DNA of 64,000 nucleotides, taken from contig CP099839.1 of NCBI GenBank assembly GCA_030062745.1, positions 24,603,324 through 24,667,323 on the forward strand. The letters run 5' to 3'. Below are positions 12,101-21,340 of the stretch, in pieces. Each line of letters opens with the position of its first letter. The stretch's first letter is position 1. The notes under the pieces were generated by a model. That model did no database searches. It was not told the origin of the DNA and saw only the letters and a program-made list of their open reading frames with translations. The translations under genes were made by a program, and so were the position numbers. This DNA comes from Capitulum mitella. Taxonomy: Eukaryota > Arthropoda > Thecostraca > Pollicipedomorpha > Pollicipedidae.

Positions 12101-15078
12101 GAAACTTTGCTGCTCACTTCTCGAACATCAACGTTCAAGAAGCGCGGACCTCGGTGATTTCAGACAGGGAGCGCTCCTGCCGCCGCCTCACCCCGCCGCC
12201 GGAGACGAGCCGGCCGGCCGGCGTCAGGCAGACAGCGGCCACAAACTCGCTGTGGCCCAGGCAGTAGGCGTCGATCGACCACGTGTTGGGGTAGCACGTG
12301 ATCCGGATCTTCTCGTCGCGGTCGCAGGTGACCAGGCGGCGGCCGTCGGCCGTCACGCACTGCCGCACACCGGGCGCCAGTGACGGCGGGGTACAACGGC
12401 ACGGAGCGGCAACACAACGACGCTCCGGCGCGGACGTACGGCGGGTACGATCGTACCGTGGCGGCAGCACAAGGAACGCATGCAGAGAGCAGGCGACGTG
12501 GGTGCAACTAATGCCATCCAGAGCGGCAAAGGAACGGGCGCACTACTGCACACTGGGAAGTGCAAACCTCCGGGTGCGATTGTACGGACCGCCACAAACA
12601 ACACAAAAGAGAGGAGGAAAATGGGCCGCAAGTAGGATCGTGGTGGAAGCACGGGCTTACGTACAAATGAGGTGGAAGGCAGTATGGTTGCAAACAGAGT
12701 ACAAACAGGAATAACAGGAGTAATCAAAATGGGGTAAAAATAGACACAATACAAGTTACAAGATTTGTCCACAAATCTTGCAATGCAATATGTTGGACGG
12801 GCATAATGATAGTCAGTTCAACAGGACGCCTTGCCACAATGGGAAAGGAAGCAGGCGATACGCGCGATCCACCATAAACGTTGTTCGATTATAACAACCA
12901 ATCATAAACCATGTTTCTTGACCAAATTTCTCTTGCAGTAACTCAGCATGTCAGCATACCATGTCAAGGACCATAGAGATGTGGCCCAAGATCAGTACGG
13001 GTTTTGATTCTGGTTTGCTGAGCTCGCATTTGTAGACGTCTCCAGACTTGTCTGAAACAGCATGATATTTTCCTTATGATCCAACACAATAATTCAATAA
13101 GGCAAATTTCATCTACATAAACTTCAATAAAGTGCATTCAGTGAAACGAAGTCTAGATGGGTCCAGCAATCTCAAAGGAGAACTGTGAAAATTATCACTC
13201 CCCAAAGATGGGGAAGGGGAGCTGGTAAAAATCTCTAAGAAACAGAGCACCATTAGTCGGCAGGTTAAAGGTGGCTGAAATGGGACACATGCTTTGAAAC
13301 ATCTTGATCTTGCAGATCAATACAAGATCACTGTCCTATGGTCTGATGCCCAAATGACTATCAAACAGTGCATTAGTTTATCCCATACAAATACAAATCA
13401 GCCTGATTTTTTATACATTACTCCAGTTATGGTTTTTGGCAACGAGAGCCCACCAGAGTTCAATCTTCCAAAATTCCTAACAAAACATTCATTGTAGTAT
13501 TACGAATGCTCACATAGCAAAATGTCCTTATACTCGACTACATCCCTAACCCCTTTCCCATGCCGAATACGCCCAGCCCCGTAGGTCATGACCTAGGGCA
13601 CAATCCTTGGTTGTCTTATCCTATGTGGTCTTAGTCTTGCTAAGACTAAGACCGCAAAAGCCGACATATATAGTCGACCCTGTATATCCACCAGACCCAG
13701 TGCACTCACCGGCCACCAGCAGAGCCTGATCGTCCTTCGAGAACGTCAAACAGCTAGCCTTCCGCGCCGTCACCCACGAGCCGAGCGCAGCGCCATCTTC
13801 GGCGCGCCACACGCACGCCACCTTGCGGTCGTTCACTGCTGCCACCAGGCGGCCCGAAGGAGAAACGCAGAGTCCCAACACTCGGCCCGACGCCTGACTG
13901 TCTCTACCAAGAATGTGTGAAATCATTCAGTCATAGAAAACAAAGGTTTCAAGGCAATGGGCACTGTTGTAACTTTACAGCAGAAACCACCCATTTTTTC
14001 AACTGACTGCTATTGTATGAATAGTTTAAAAAGAAGCAAAAAGCAAATGAGTGGTAGTGTGATATTTCCATATAAGTACAATATCTTATAGTTTTATATC
14101 ATTACATGGCCAAAGTCACCACAAAATGTATGAGGCATTTGATAATATGGCACAATGTGATAAAATTATGTAACATAAAGCAAAATCAACCTGTTATCTT
14201 GGGTAAACAATCTACTTACTTTTCAGATGGTCCATCACTATCCTCTCTACCACCTTTTCTGGCAGTAGTTTGAGAAAATCTTAGGCTTTTTACCTCGCCA
14301 CTGAAAAAGATGGTAAGCACATAATGAGCCTCACTATTAACTCTTCCACTAAGATTCTTCAGCGTGATGATTGCTGGAATGATTAATGGGCTCAAGCTGA
14401 TGTAAATTTTATTTTTGCTAGCAGGGTTTGCTCAGTCCAATACAAACAAATGCAAACAGCTATAGAGCCCTGTGAAGCAAGTGGACTGCTATGAATTGCA
14501 ACAGGCAGCAGAAATTAGACAAGCATGTAGATGCCTGCATGTAGCCCTTCAGTAGATACCATTTACCATTTTTGTCTTCTTCTTTGGCCTCTTTTGGCTA
14601 TGATTTGTTAACATCATCCTATCAAATCACTCAGACCAAATTGATAAAAAATAACAGTAAAATCATAGTAAACAAGTATTATAACAAAGCAGCATGTTAT
14701 TCCAGTGCTTTGCTATTTTGACTCACAGGCAGACTGAATATGAACAGTATTACCATCAGCTCAGTTTAACACATCAATCATTGTCCTTTACTTTAAAAAT
14801 GCTGACCATTGGAAGAAAAGAAACAACACACAATTTCTTGACCCCACATGCACACCATGCATAATAAGCATCAAAATAACTGCAAATACTTCAGAAAAAA
14901 TGATTAAAGGTGCATGAACACACTGTCAGATAAGAAACGACATTATCAATTTCAACTTACTCTTGTGACACGTTCTTGATCTCCTGACCACATGGTACAT
15001 ACACGCTCAAATTGTCCTCTTTCCCAGTGATCGCCAAGAAGCCCATACCGCAAAGTCCTTCTTGTACCCAACGAGCCA
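6039..15078 (-). CDS. WDR4: WDR4/Trm82: non-catalytic WD40 subunit of tRNA (guanine-N7) methyltransferase
   Basis: WDR4 (yeast Trm82, fly wuho) is the beta-propeller partner of METTL1/Trm8; together they make m7G46 in the variable loop of tRNAs. Eight minus-strand exons were assembled: 14961-15078, 14220-14300, 13710-13903, 12960-13051, 12192-12359, 11706-11872, 6546-6778 and 6039-6193. All junctions are GT-AG and all phases agree. The product is about 400 residues, close to the roughly 410 of human WDR4. Diagnostic blocks are DKSGDVYKCEL, LGHISMVLDM, CDRDEKIRITCYPN, YCLGHSEFVAAV, DMTVRLWDPSTG and the C-terminal FDNVSDYMSKKEERL. The protein ends in a basic SPKRRRTSSE tail, a likely nuclear signal. 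The extreme N-terminus is not resolved. An acidic-serine insert (EDESSSSEDSQK) sits in a propeller loop. Exon base composition varies sharply from AT-rich to very GC-rich. Confidence 0.92.
6546..6778 (-). CDS. WDR4: WDR4 exon G: last propeller blade
   Basis: Encodes SLPVFAVGADSLTPLAPLRL, then a strand RLFVLRPDPAQPLAAFA, and ends LWTQLKG. It sits where human WDR4 has VLYRPVGDQW and the linker to the C-terminus. The donor is GTACGT (6545-6544), phase 1. A second donor-like GTGAGC at 6512 lies in frame but has the wrong phase for the final exon. The acceptor is a tandem GCAGCAG. The intron from the previous exon is 4.9 kb. Confidence 0.82.
6776..6780 (-). promoter_or_regulatory. Tandem NAGNAG splice acceptor of WDR4 exon G
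   Basis: Minus-strand GCAGCAG offers AG at 6780-6779 and 6777-6776. Either choice keeps frame and completes an Asn codon, adding or dropping one Ser. Confidence 0.55.
6779..11705 (-). other. WDR4 intron, 4.9 kb
   Basis: Large intron with no further exon needed by phase. It contains small CpG-rich patches (about 7800-7900, 8500-8760, 9110-9350), C12 runs at 9293-9304 and 10071-10082, and a 137-bp spaced duplication near 10.7 kb. Remaining sequence looks non-coding. Confidence 0.7.
10663..10870 (+). repeat. Diverged direct duplication, spacing 137 bp
   Basis: AAATCCGTTCCTGTTGCCAG at 10663 is repeated as AAATCCGTTTTTGTTCCCAG at 10800. Similarity continues about 65 bp in each copy through AGAAAACCAT, the ACTGTT region and GACCTAG. 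Confidence 0.8.
11706..11872 (-). CDS. WDR4: WDR4 exon F: VRLWD repeat and acidic loop
   Basis: Starts after TTTTCACTCAG with DMTVRLWDPSTGQHLACSSV, completing the SGGGD of the previous exon in phase 0, then EDESSSSEDSQK and a strand VTNVVAVETDGSCLLVVQVY. Two donors are possible: GTATAC in phase 0, or GTAAGT seven codon bases later in phase 2. Only the second (exon end at 11706) fits the next exon. Confidence 0.88.
12192..12359 (-). CDS. WDR4: WDR4 exon E: DRDEKIR repeat
   Basis: Exon of 168 bp, phase 0 at both ends, between GTGTGCGGCAG and the donor GTGAGG. It encodes CVTADGRRLVTCDRDEKIRI and TCYPNTWSIDAYCLGHSEF, ending in RLVSGGG. DRDEKIRxSxYP and CLGHxEFV are hallmark WDR4 sequences. Strongly GC-rich. 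Confidence 0.93.
12360..12959 (-). other. WDR4 intron
   Basis: Plain intron between exons D and E. The end next to exon E is CpG-rich; no repeat or gene recognised. Confidence 0.7.
12960..13051 (-). CDS. WDR4: WDR4 exon D: DKSGDVY ... GHISMVLD
   Basis: A 92-bp exon after TGCTGTTTCAG and before the donor GTATGC. It supplies the aspartate of DKSGDVYKCEL with the single base carried over from exon C, and ends in LGHISMVLDM, phase 0. DKSGDVY and GHxSMxLD are two of the best conserved WDR4 motifs. It was found by following the expected family sequence and phase. Confidence 0.92.
13627..13653. repeat. Perfect 12-bp stem hairpin in WDR4 intron
   Basis: GGTCTTAGTCTT (13627-13638), loop GCT, then AAGACTAAGACC (13642-13653). 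Arms are exactly complementary. It lies about 60 bases downstream of the WDR4 exon C donor in the sense of transcription. Confidence 0.85.
13710..13903 (-). CDS. WDR4: WDR4 exon C: WD repeat
   Basis: Begins after TTCTTGGTAG and ends at a GTGAGT donor in phase 1. It encodes VLGLCVSPSGRLVAAVNDRK, then a cargo-loop segment and ARKASCLTFSKDDQALLVAG. This matches the WDR4 pattern of SxSGxYxALTDDxKRL followed by CTALTFxxxxxxVLVADK. GC-rich codons. Confidence 0.9.
14220..14300 (-). CDS. WDR4: WDR4 exon B: short linker exon
   Basis: An 81-bp exon between CATCTTTTTCAG and the donor GTAAGT. It enters after two bases of a codon and leaves in phase 2. It encodes DGEVKSLRFSQTTARK and GGREDSDGPSEK, a polar loop in the place where human WDR4 has its charged loop after the first strand. 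Support is from phase continuity and strong splice sites, not from conserved residues. Confidence 0.75.
14301..14960 (-). other. WDR4 intron, AT-rich
   Basis: AT-rich sequence between exons A and B, no repeat or exon recognised. Confidence 0.7.
14961..15078 (-). CDS. WDR4: WDR4 exon A: N-terminal propeller strand
   Basis: Reads ARWVQEGLCGMGFLAITG, then KEDNLSVYVPCGQEIKNVSQ, and ends before a GTAAGT donor in phase 2. It aligns with the human segment in which a glycine-rich strand precedes SLFIYDC. The upstream edge is uncertain. The acceptor chosen is the AG at 15079-15080; alternatives are AGs a few codons downstream. Translation could even begin at the in-frame ATG (15046-15044). Confidence 0.72.
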
Positions 15079-15522
15079 CTCAGTCTTATCTATTAAAAAT
15101 GTTCGAAATGCAACCTGTGTAAAAGTATCTTATTACTTTGCATACAAACGCCCCTGTGGATTGCTCTAAATGGCAATGTTTAACGCCTATTTTGTATCAG
15201 TGCGCCAATTTGAGTTCTATTCACAATTAGCTACCGCGGGCTATTCGCAGGGAAATTGGTGGAGCGGCAGCAACATCATGCTTAAAAAACAAATATTAAT
15301 TTGTAGTTGCTTATGAAACTAGTCGCAGTGCGACATATATGGTGTAAAGTAAGTGTAGCGATTATATGGCCTAATTAATTTACTCATACATATTATAAAT
15401 TATATATAAATAATAAGTGGTAAGACACAGGCTAAGTAACTTTAACAGAAACCCTATCATGTTGTAGGCAATCCGGGTCGCTCAGGCCCCAGAAACGCCA
15501 GCATAAAAAAAAATGAACACAC

Positions 15523-15666
15523 CTATGGTAAAATCCAGTTGCGGTGTCTCCGGGAATCCAGAATGATTAGCTTTCCCCGGCCTAAAAATACACGGTTATC
15601 CTCATAGCAATCTAGTGCGCCCAAACGAATCGAAAATGTCGTCCATTGGCAACGTGGGAGGCTCAT
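15523..15666 (-). other. Candidate WDR4 first exon, frame unresolved
   Basis: A minus-strand frame from ATG (15666-15664) encodes MSLPRCQWTTFSIRLGALDC and later NRVFLGRGKLIILDSR, which resembles the first beta strand of WDR4-type propellers. The only nearby donor (GTGTGT, GT at 15522-15521) falls exactly after an in-frame TAG, and its phase does not match exon A. Either this is a 5' UTR exon, the sequence carries an indel, or the true first exon is elsewhere. Confidence 0.3.
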
Positions 15667-15806
15667 CGCTTTGTGCGTGTCTCTCCTGGTCCTATAATAT
15701 GTCGCGCCATAATCCTGCGTAATAGGAATAGGGAAAGAAATATCTATGTCAATGTTCAGGGGCAATGGGGGGGGACTATTGCCTTGTTTTTGTCGCTCCT
15801 GGTCTT

Positions 15807-15828
15807 ACGTGGCACCGCGGTGCCACGT
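15807..15828. repeat. Perfect 22-bp palindrome upstream of WDR4
   Basis: The half ACGTGGCACCG (15807-15817) is followed at once by its reverse complement CGGTGCCACGT. It contains a CACGTG E-box at 15824-15829 and lies about 140 bp upstream of the candidate WDR4 ATG. Confidence 0.85.
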
Positions 15829-18160
15829 GCGCTAGTAGTTCAATCGTTGGGATATGAGGATATGAAGCAGACCGCGCTGCCACTCCCTCCTCAACTGGCC
15901 TCCAAATGGGCCTGTGCAGACCAGTCTACTTCCGGATCATGCGTTTTGGACATCGAACTGGAGGGAACGGGCAAACATGAGCCTTGTAGTCGCACCTTAA
16001 ATTATTAAAGGCACTTCTTATCTTCTCATTATATTAATGACAGAAAAAGCGTATCCGGGTGCATACTGCTGGACCAGAACCCCCATCATAACTCTAGGTT
16101 AATGGAAGCCTTTAATGAATTATATCTAGGGCGTCTTATGAGCTGGGACCTCCAAAACGTATTCCGAGCTGACCTTTCAGTGGTTTCGAATCTATGGCCT
16201 CAGAGGTTTCCCGAATGGGAGCGTTCCCGTGATTTCTTCCGGGCCCAGGATGTTTTTCAAGGGGCGGCCTCGGAGCTCACACCTCTAGAAAAATGGGTCC
16301 CGGTTAAAACTTGGAGTTGCGAGAGTGGACACCGATGAGAGCTTTCAATCGGCTATATCTGGGGCATCCTGAGAGCCGCAGCCCCAGAGGAAGACGCGAG
16401 GGGCCCACAAAACTTACGACCACAGGGGCTGCACGAACACGCCTGTGGCCAAGAATTCCGCTCTTGTGATTCGCTGCGGCTCTAAGAGGACTTTTTTTGT
16501 AAGAGCTTATCAATACCTGGAAATGATATTTTGAGCGATGGGACACCGGCAGACATCCCATGACTACAGCTCTAAAAATAGGAACTTTCTTCGGAAGTAA
16601 GCCTTCAGAAAATTGAGACTCTGGGAAACGTCCCGGGATTCCAATAATAGATTCCGGTGGAGGCATTGAAGACGTTGATGTCCAATGTCTTCAGAGAATT
16701 AAGGTCTGTGGAAAAAACATAGCAGGGAGATCTTCCTGCGGTTCGAATGGGACTTCTGAAGGAGTCTTCTAAACAGGCTTGGGATCGGTCACCTTGCCCT
16801 CATCGCTTTTCTCAAGGCTCAAGGCGATTTTAGGATCTTCGGTTTGACGGTCTCACAAAACGAGACCTGATGGACATACACTGGGACTGAGGATTCCAAA
16901 TAATACGCGGATGAACGAGCTTGAACCGATTACGTATGGATCTTCCTGAAAGCTCGACATCCAAAAATAACACAACAGGCCCACAGGAGCTAGGACTGGC
17001 GCAACCAGCAGCCCAGACGACTCCCCCGGGGGGGTTTCAGGTCAACCATGATGGTATGTTGGTTTCTTACAGCCCTTACGAGGGCCCTCTCGGCAACTGC
17101 GCAAGAACATGTTGCTGTCCAGTGAGTCTGCTGGCCGACGTACTTGGTAGGTCATAGGTCAGGATACCACTGCTTCCCACCGAAGAAATTTGACATCTTA
17201 GCAGATCAAACAAATCCTGTATCTCCCTAGTGTATCTCCATATAATAATATTTATTTTCCATCTACCGGGATTTAAGTTTGGTAATTAGCATTTCCAATT
17301 GTCATTTTCTAGTTCTTAAAGGATAATTAATTATAATTATATAAAAAATAATATAATTAAGCAGGATAATCGTTCTAAGAATTTACGTTATTTGGCAACT
17401 GTTGTGAGTTATCTTCAAGGAGGCTAGCTGAACACGTAATTACAAAAGGAAAGTATATCTCGTAACATTCCGATCTCAGAATACGTTTGCCTTACCAGTT
17501 TTCTTGTCAGGTGGTTCGGAACAGGTTACTGCACCCACATCACGTAGGCGTACTGCGTCATGCCGGGTTCAGCGGACCCTAGCCGAGCTTGTGATCCGGC
17601 CGGCTCCCACAAATCAGACTTCAGAAAGACACATTTATTTCGGGCCGAAAGTACCACGATAAATCCTGATTTGCCTAAGCGACATCGTACGGTATGCTGA
17701 TCTTCATTATGCGAAACGCGAGCTGCACTTATATCGCACGGCGCTTGCTCTATCCGCTTCAGCTGGGTGCGCAGCGAGCCGTAGCGTCTTGACCCGCCAG
17801 ACAGGCGGGACGCCAACGGGCGTTGATACAGGCGGCAGACTTGTGCTGTCCAATATCATTACGGCCACTTTATCATGGGACTCACCTTTCAGCCGTCACC
17901 GTCTGGGGTGTGTCAAATAGGGCACCCCTCGATTTTTCGTGAATAACTTCCGAACCGTTAGAGCCAGCGCAATCAAACCCATCAAAACCATTTCCATACT
18001 ACCTGAGGTCATGGAGATACGACGTCACACCCTTGCATGTGTGTTTTCGCCTTTGCTGGTGGTAGCGCGAGCATGTTTCGTTTTTTTTTGTCATGTTCGC
18101 GAATATAATGCGTGGATTATTTGGGTTCACATAGTACACGATGTCCAAAAGGATATTATA
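15829..18160. other. Intergenic, no gene seen
   Basis: Mixed sequence. Two stretches (around 16120 and 16350) share an ATATCTxGGGCxTC motif and may be worn repeat copies. 17220-17400 is AT-rich. No coding exon with family motifs was found. Confidence 0.5.
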
Positions 18161-18164
18161 CCGT

Positions 18165-18935
18165 GACAGGTCAACATTAGAGGTAATGCTGGGTCATATG
18201 TATTATGACACTTGACCTGATTTGCATCGTGGATGAAAGAAGTGATTGTCGCTGACCTTTCCCATCGTTCAAGTCAGACAAGCAAATCTATGTGCAGCTC
18301 TTAGTAGGGTTCACCAAATGCGACGTAAGGTGATGTCATGTTACGTCATAGGTTGATCTCAAAAAGAAATAAAATACAACATTATCTGTGAAAGATCGCC
18401 CAGTAGCAGCAGAAAACAGTTTTTGCTCCTCGTCAGAAGATGAAAAATGACTATCTGTCCTGACCAGGCTTGACCTTGACCCGATAAGGAGCAGACAGAA
18501 TAGATTTCATTACCACAACATGTTACTTTAGTTCTGTGCTTGACGCGATTAAGAATCCCAACGAGTTATTATTGATCTTTGTCAGGAAGAATAATGCGAC
18601 CTTATTTGACCTCACCTAGAATGACCTTGATTGGATGGAGAGCAGATAATGCAAAACTGATCATCAGAAGGTTTCACTTTCGTCTTTTTTGCCGCGAAGA
18701 TCAAAACGGCTGCAAGTGTCGATCTTTGGCACGTAAGATAAGACCAATATTTCACATGACCTAAGCTGACCTTGACCCGACATTTCCTTAACATTTGGCA
18801 TGCTTTCGATGCGGACGATCGTGGCGTTTCGTCTGATACCCAGCTGAAGGCTCTAAGACGAGTATTGCTGATGATATGATATGCGAACCAGTGTCGGTTT
18901 TTCCGACGGCGTATTATGCGTTTTACGTGACCTGT
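18165..18935. repeat. Cluster of TGACCT/AGGTCA hexamers
   Basis: About nine copies of TGACCT or its complement occur in roughly 770 bp, several as CTTGACC or TTGACCTTGACC-type pairs (for example near 18470, 18600-18625, 18750-18780). They may be degenerate repeat units or nuclear-receptor half sites. Confidence 0.55.
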
Positions 18936-19043
18936 GACATCATCAGTCAAGTGGCCAGGGCATTTTCAACGTAGCATTTCCTGAATAGCAAAGCTCAGGG
19001 CTATCCATTGGTGGGAAACCGGTTCAGATGTGACGGTTAGATC

Positions 19044-19126
19044 CTGAGATAACAGGGTTGGTTGGTTGGTTATTGGGGCTTAGGGGCGCACCGACTGCAG
19101 GGTCATTCGGCGCCCACTGAGATAAC
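19044..19126 (+). mobile_element. Ultrashort retroposon-like element, copy 1, with target-site duplication
   Basis: A 55-bp core (19058-19112) starts TTGGTTGGTTATTGGGG and ends TCGGCGCCCA. It is flanked by a perfect 14-bp direct repeat CTGAGATAACAGGG at 19044-19057 and 19113-19126. The 3' half folds into a hairpin: GGGCGC-CGA pairs with TCGGCGCCC around a loop. No protein is encoded and no poly(A) tail is present. Confidence 0.75.
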
Positions 19127-20840
19127 AGGGGGTGCTCGTTTTGACATCCCCAGGCGGTCGCGCGTATCAAAACTATATAAAAAGCCAGGCGGTGCCGGGT
19201 TAAAGGTATGGCAAACAGAGTACGCTGCACTTCCCTACAATATCCTCGGATTTTTGACAAACTGTTTTGCGCAGTCCGCTTTTTAACCCCAACATAACAT
19301 GGTCCCACGTTGGCGTAAAAGGCACAGTACGTGTCTTTTTTTTCTTAGCCTTCTCTCAATTGTAACATGTACGATGAGCCCATGGGCTTGCACAGTGGAC
19401 TCATTATTTTGCATCTGCGATGAAATGCACTCAAATAAAAAAAGCATGAAAAGGGCGCATTTCTCAGATTCAATAACAGCGTATTTCTGGACTGCTCCGT
19501 GCCTGCGGGCCAGGCACTGTAACCAACAACCTCCTGAAATCGGCAAACGGCCTCATCTCAAATTTTGTGGTGGTCATGTGTGGTGGTTCTGACGGGCGGA
19601 ATTACCCACGATTCGCTCAGAGCCGACCTCTTTTGATGTCAGAGGCCAGGCCCTACAAATGGTTCTCGATACTATCAACTTATCCCAGCGCATTGGAAAG
19701 AGGACCAGAGATTGGTTCAACTGTGGTCGTGACTTTGAAGTGAGCTACGAATTGACCGTATGCGGCCTCCGCACACGTGACCTTTTGAATAGAGATTCTG
19801 GGACACTGTGCTGGTTTAGGTAATGTAAGGTCGAACCTTCGGCCCCTCAGAAACCTTGAAGCTGCCAAGGACTGGATATTGACAGATTTACGGCGCAAAC
19901 AAACGTAAGACGGAATTCGGATTTTCGACATCAGGTATCAACCTGTGCAATATTGTTCAGAGACACAAATTTGTAGGATACCGTTTGTAACTTTTGAAAG
20001 CGCGTTGCTCTGATTCGCAGATCGCGGAACAAAAGTAAGATGCAAGAAGAAATTAGGTAGCTACTGTCTTAAAGACGGGAGTTTTTCTTAAAGTGACGCG
20101 AGCAATTCGCTTCCGTGCCAATGAACATTTTTCTTAAAGCTGAAGGGTTCCGGCAGCATGTTAAATTGAATTATTTTGATATTTATGGTTCAGAGAAACA
20201 CAGCTGTCTGATGGTCTCGAAATATCGCGTCACATTCTTCACAACTTTGCATGTTTTTCACTGCTGAAAAACGAATAGGCACTAGACTTCAAAATGCACG
20301 AATTTTACGGACTGTTGTCGTTCTCATGACCTGTTCCAACAGACGCGTTTGGCAAACGAAAGTCAAATGGAATGGAAGCTGGCTTATCTTTATTCCACGC
20401 CGTCTTCGGGCAAATGGCGAAGAGGGATAAGAGATATGACAAGGAGAGGATGGTGAAGATGTTTGTGCTCGATGGCGTTCTCCACATCCTTCAGAAACAT
20501 TAACCCTTTCAAATATTTCGTGCTCCTGCGCGGTACGGACGATTCCGTGCTGGAGGGAGGGATCTGATTGTGCCCCCTCCCTGCTATCTCGAAAATTATT
20601 GGTCCGATTTCCTGGCGAAAATGGACGTTCGATAGTCTGTAGGAAGATCTACATTTTCGAAAAGGAAATGTGAAAAATTTTGAAATTGTGGGACAGGGAA
20701 AGGGTCGAATTAAGATACAAATGGGGGTTTAGTTATACGAGCTTTCTGATCGCTTTCTGTGACCGATATTGTTCTACTTCATGACATTCTACCGCCATTT
20801 CTTAGGTCTATCGTATATACTAGAAAGAGGTCGATTTGCG
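19127..20840. other. Intergenic, no gene seen
   Basis: Moderately AT-rich unique-looking sequence. Short open frames only, none with recognisable motifs. Confidence 0.5.
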
Positions 20841-20846
20841 AAATTC

Positions 20847-21340
20847 TTAGGCGTATCCAGTGCACATAAAAAGATGTTACATTGTTTGCGAAATGCGAAT
20901 TCACTCCACAAAACGTCTTGAGTATGGCGTGCTTATTTGTGTTCGGAAAACATCCATATGTGTCACATGCCATTTTACATACATATGACAAATGCCCATA
21001 GGTGGATCCAGTTGCCAGAAAAGTGGGGCAACTTTGAACATGGCGAACTATTGCTAATTCGGTGTCATATTCAGAAATGTGAATACAAAATCGTATTGTG
21101 TTTAAAACCCGCATTTTGACACAACGCATTTTAAAATAACAGAATCATAGAAATAATCAACGTTCATAAAAGAGAGCAATTTTTTGGAAAATGTTAAGGT
21201 TTTGTCATGTAGTCTGAATCTGGTGAACTCGTCTGTCTAGAAAGCATTGCAAGTCCTCATAGGCGGATGCAGGTACCAGTAAAAGAGGGGTCAATTTTAA
21301 CATGGTGATAGCTGCATTTTATTCGGTTAATCTAAACATA
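20847..21340 (+). repeat. Diverged repeat family, three partial copies
   Basis: The motif (C/T)ATAGGxGGATxCAG followed by CCAG and AAAAG(A/T)GGGG occurs near 20847 (weak), 20995 and 21256. The last two share about 90 bp, including AACATGG and ATTCGGT. Confidence 0.55.

Noticed and set aside
12360..12693. Minus-strand frame continuing upstream of WDR4 exon E
   Set aside because: The exon starts after GTGCGGCAG in phase 0 and joins exon D at 12960; upstream residues do not match WDR4.
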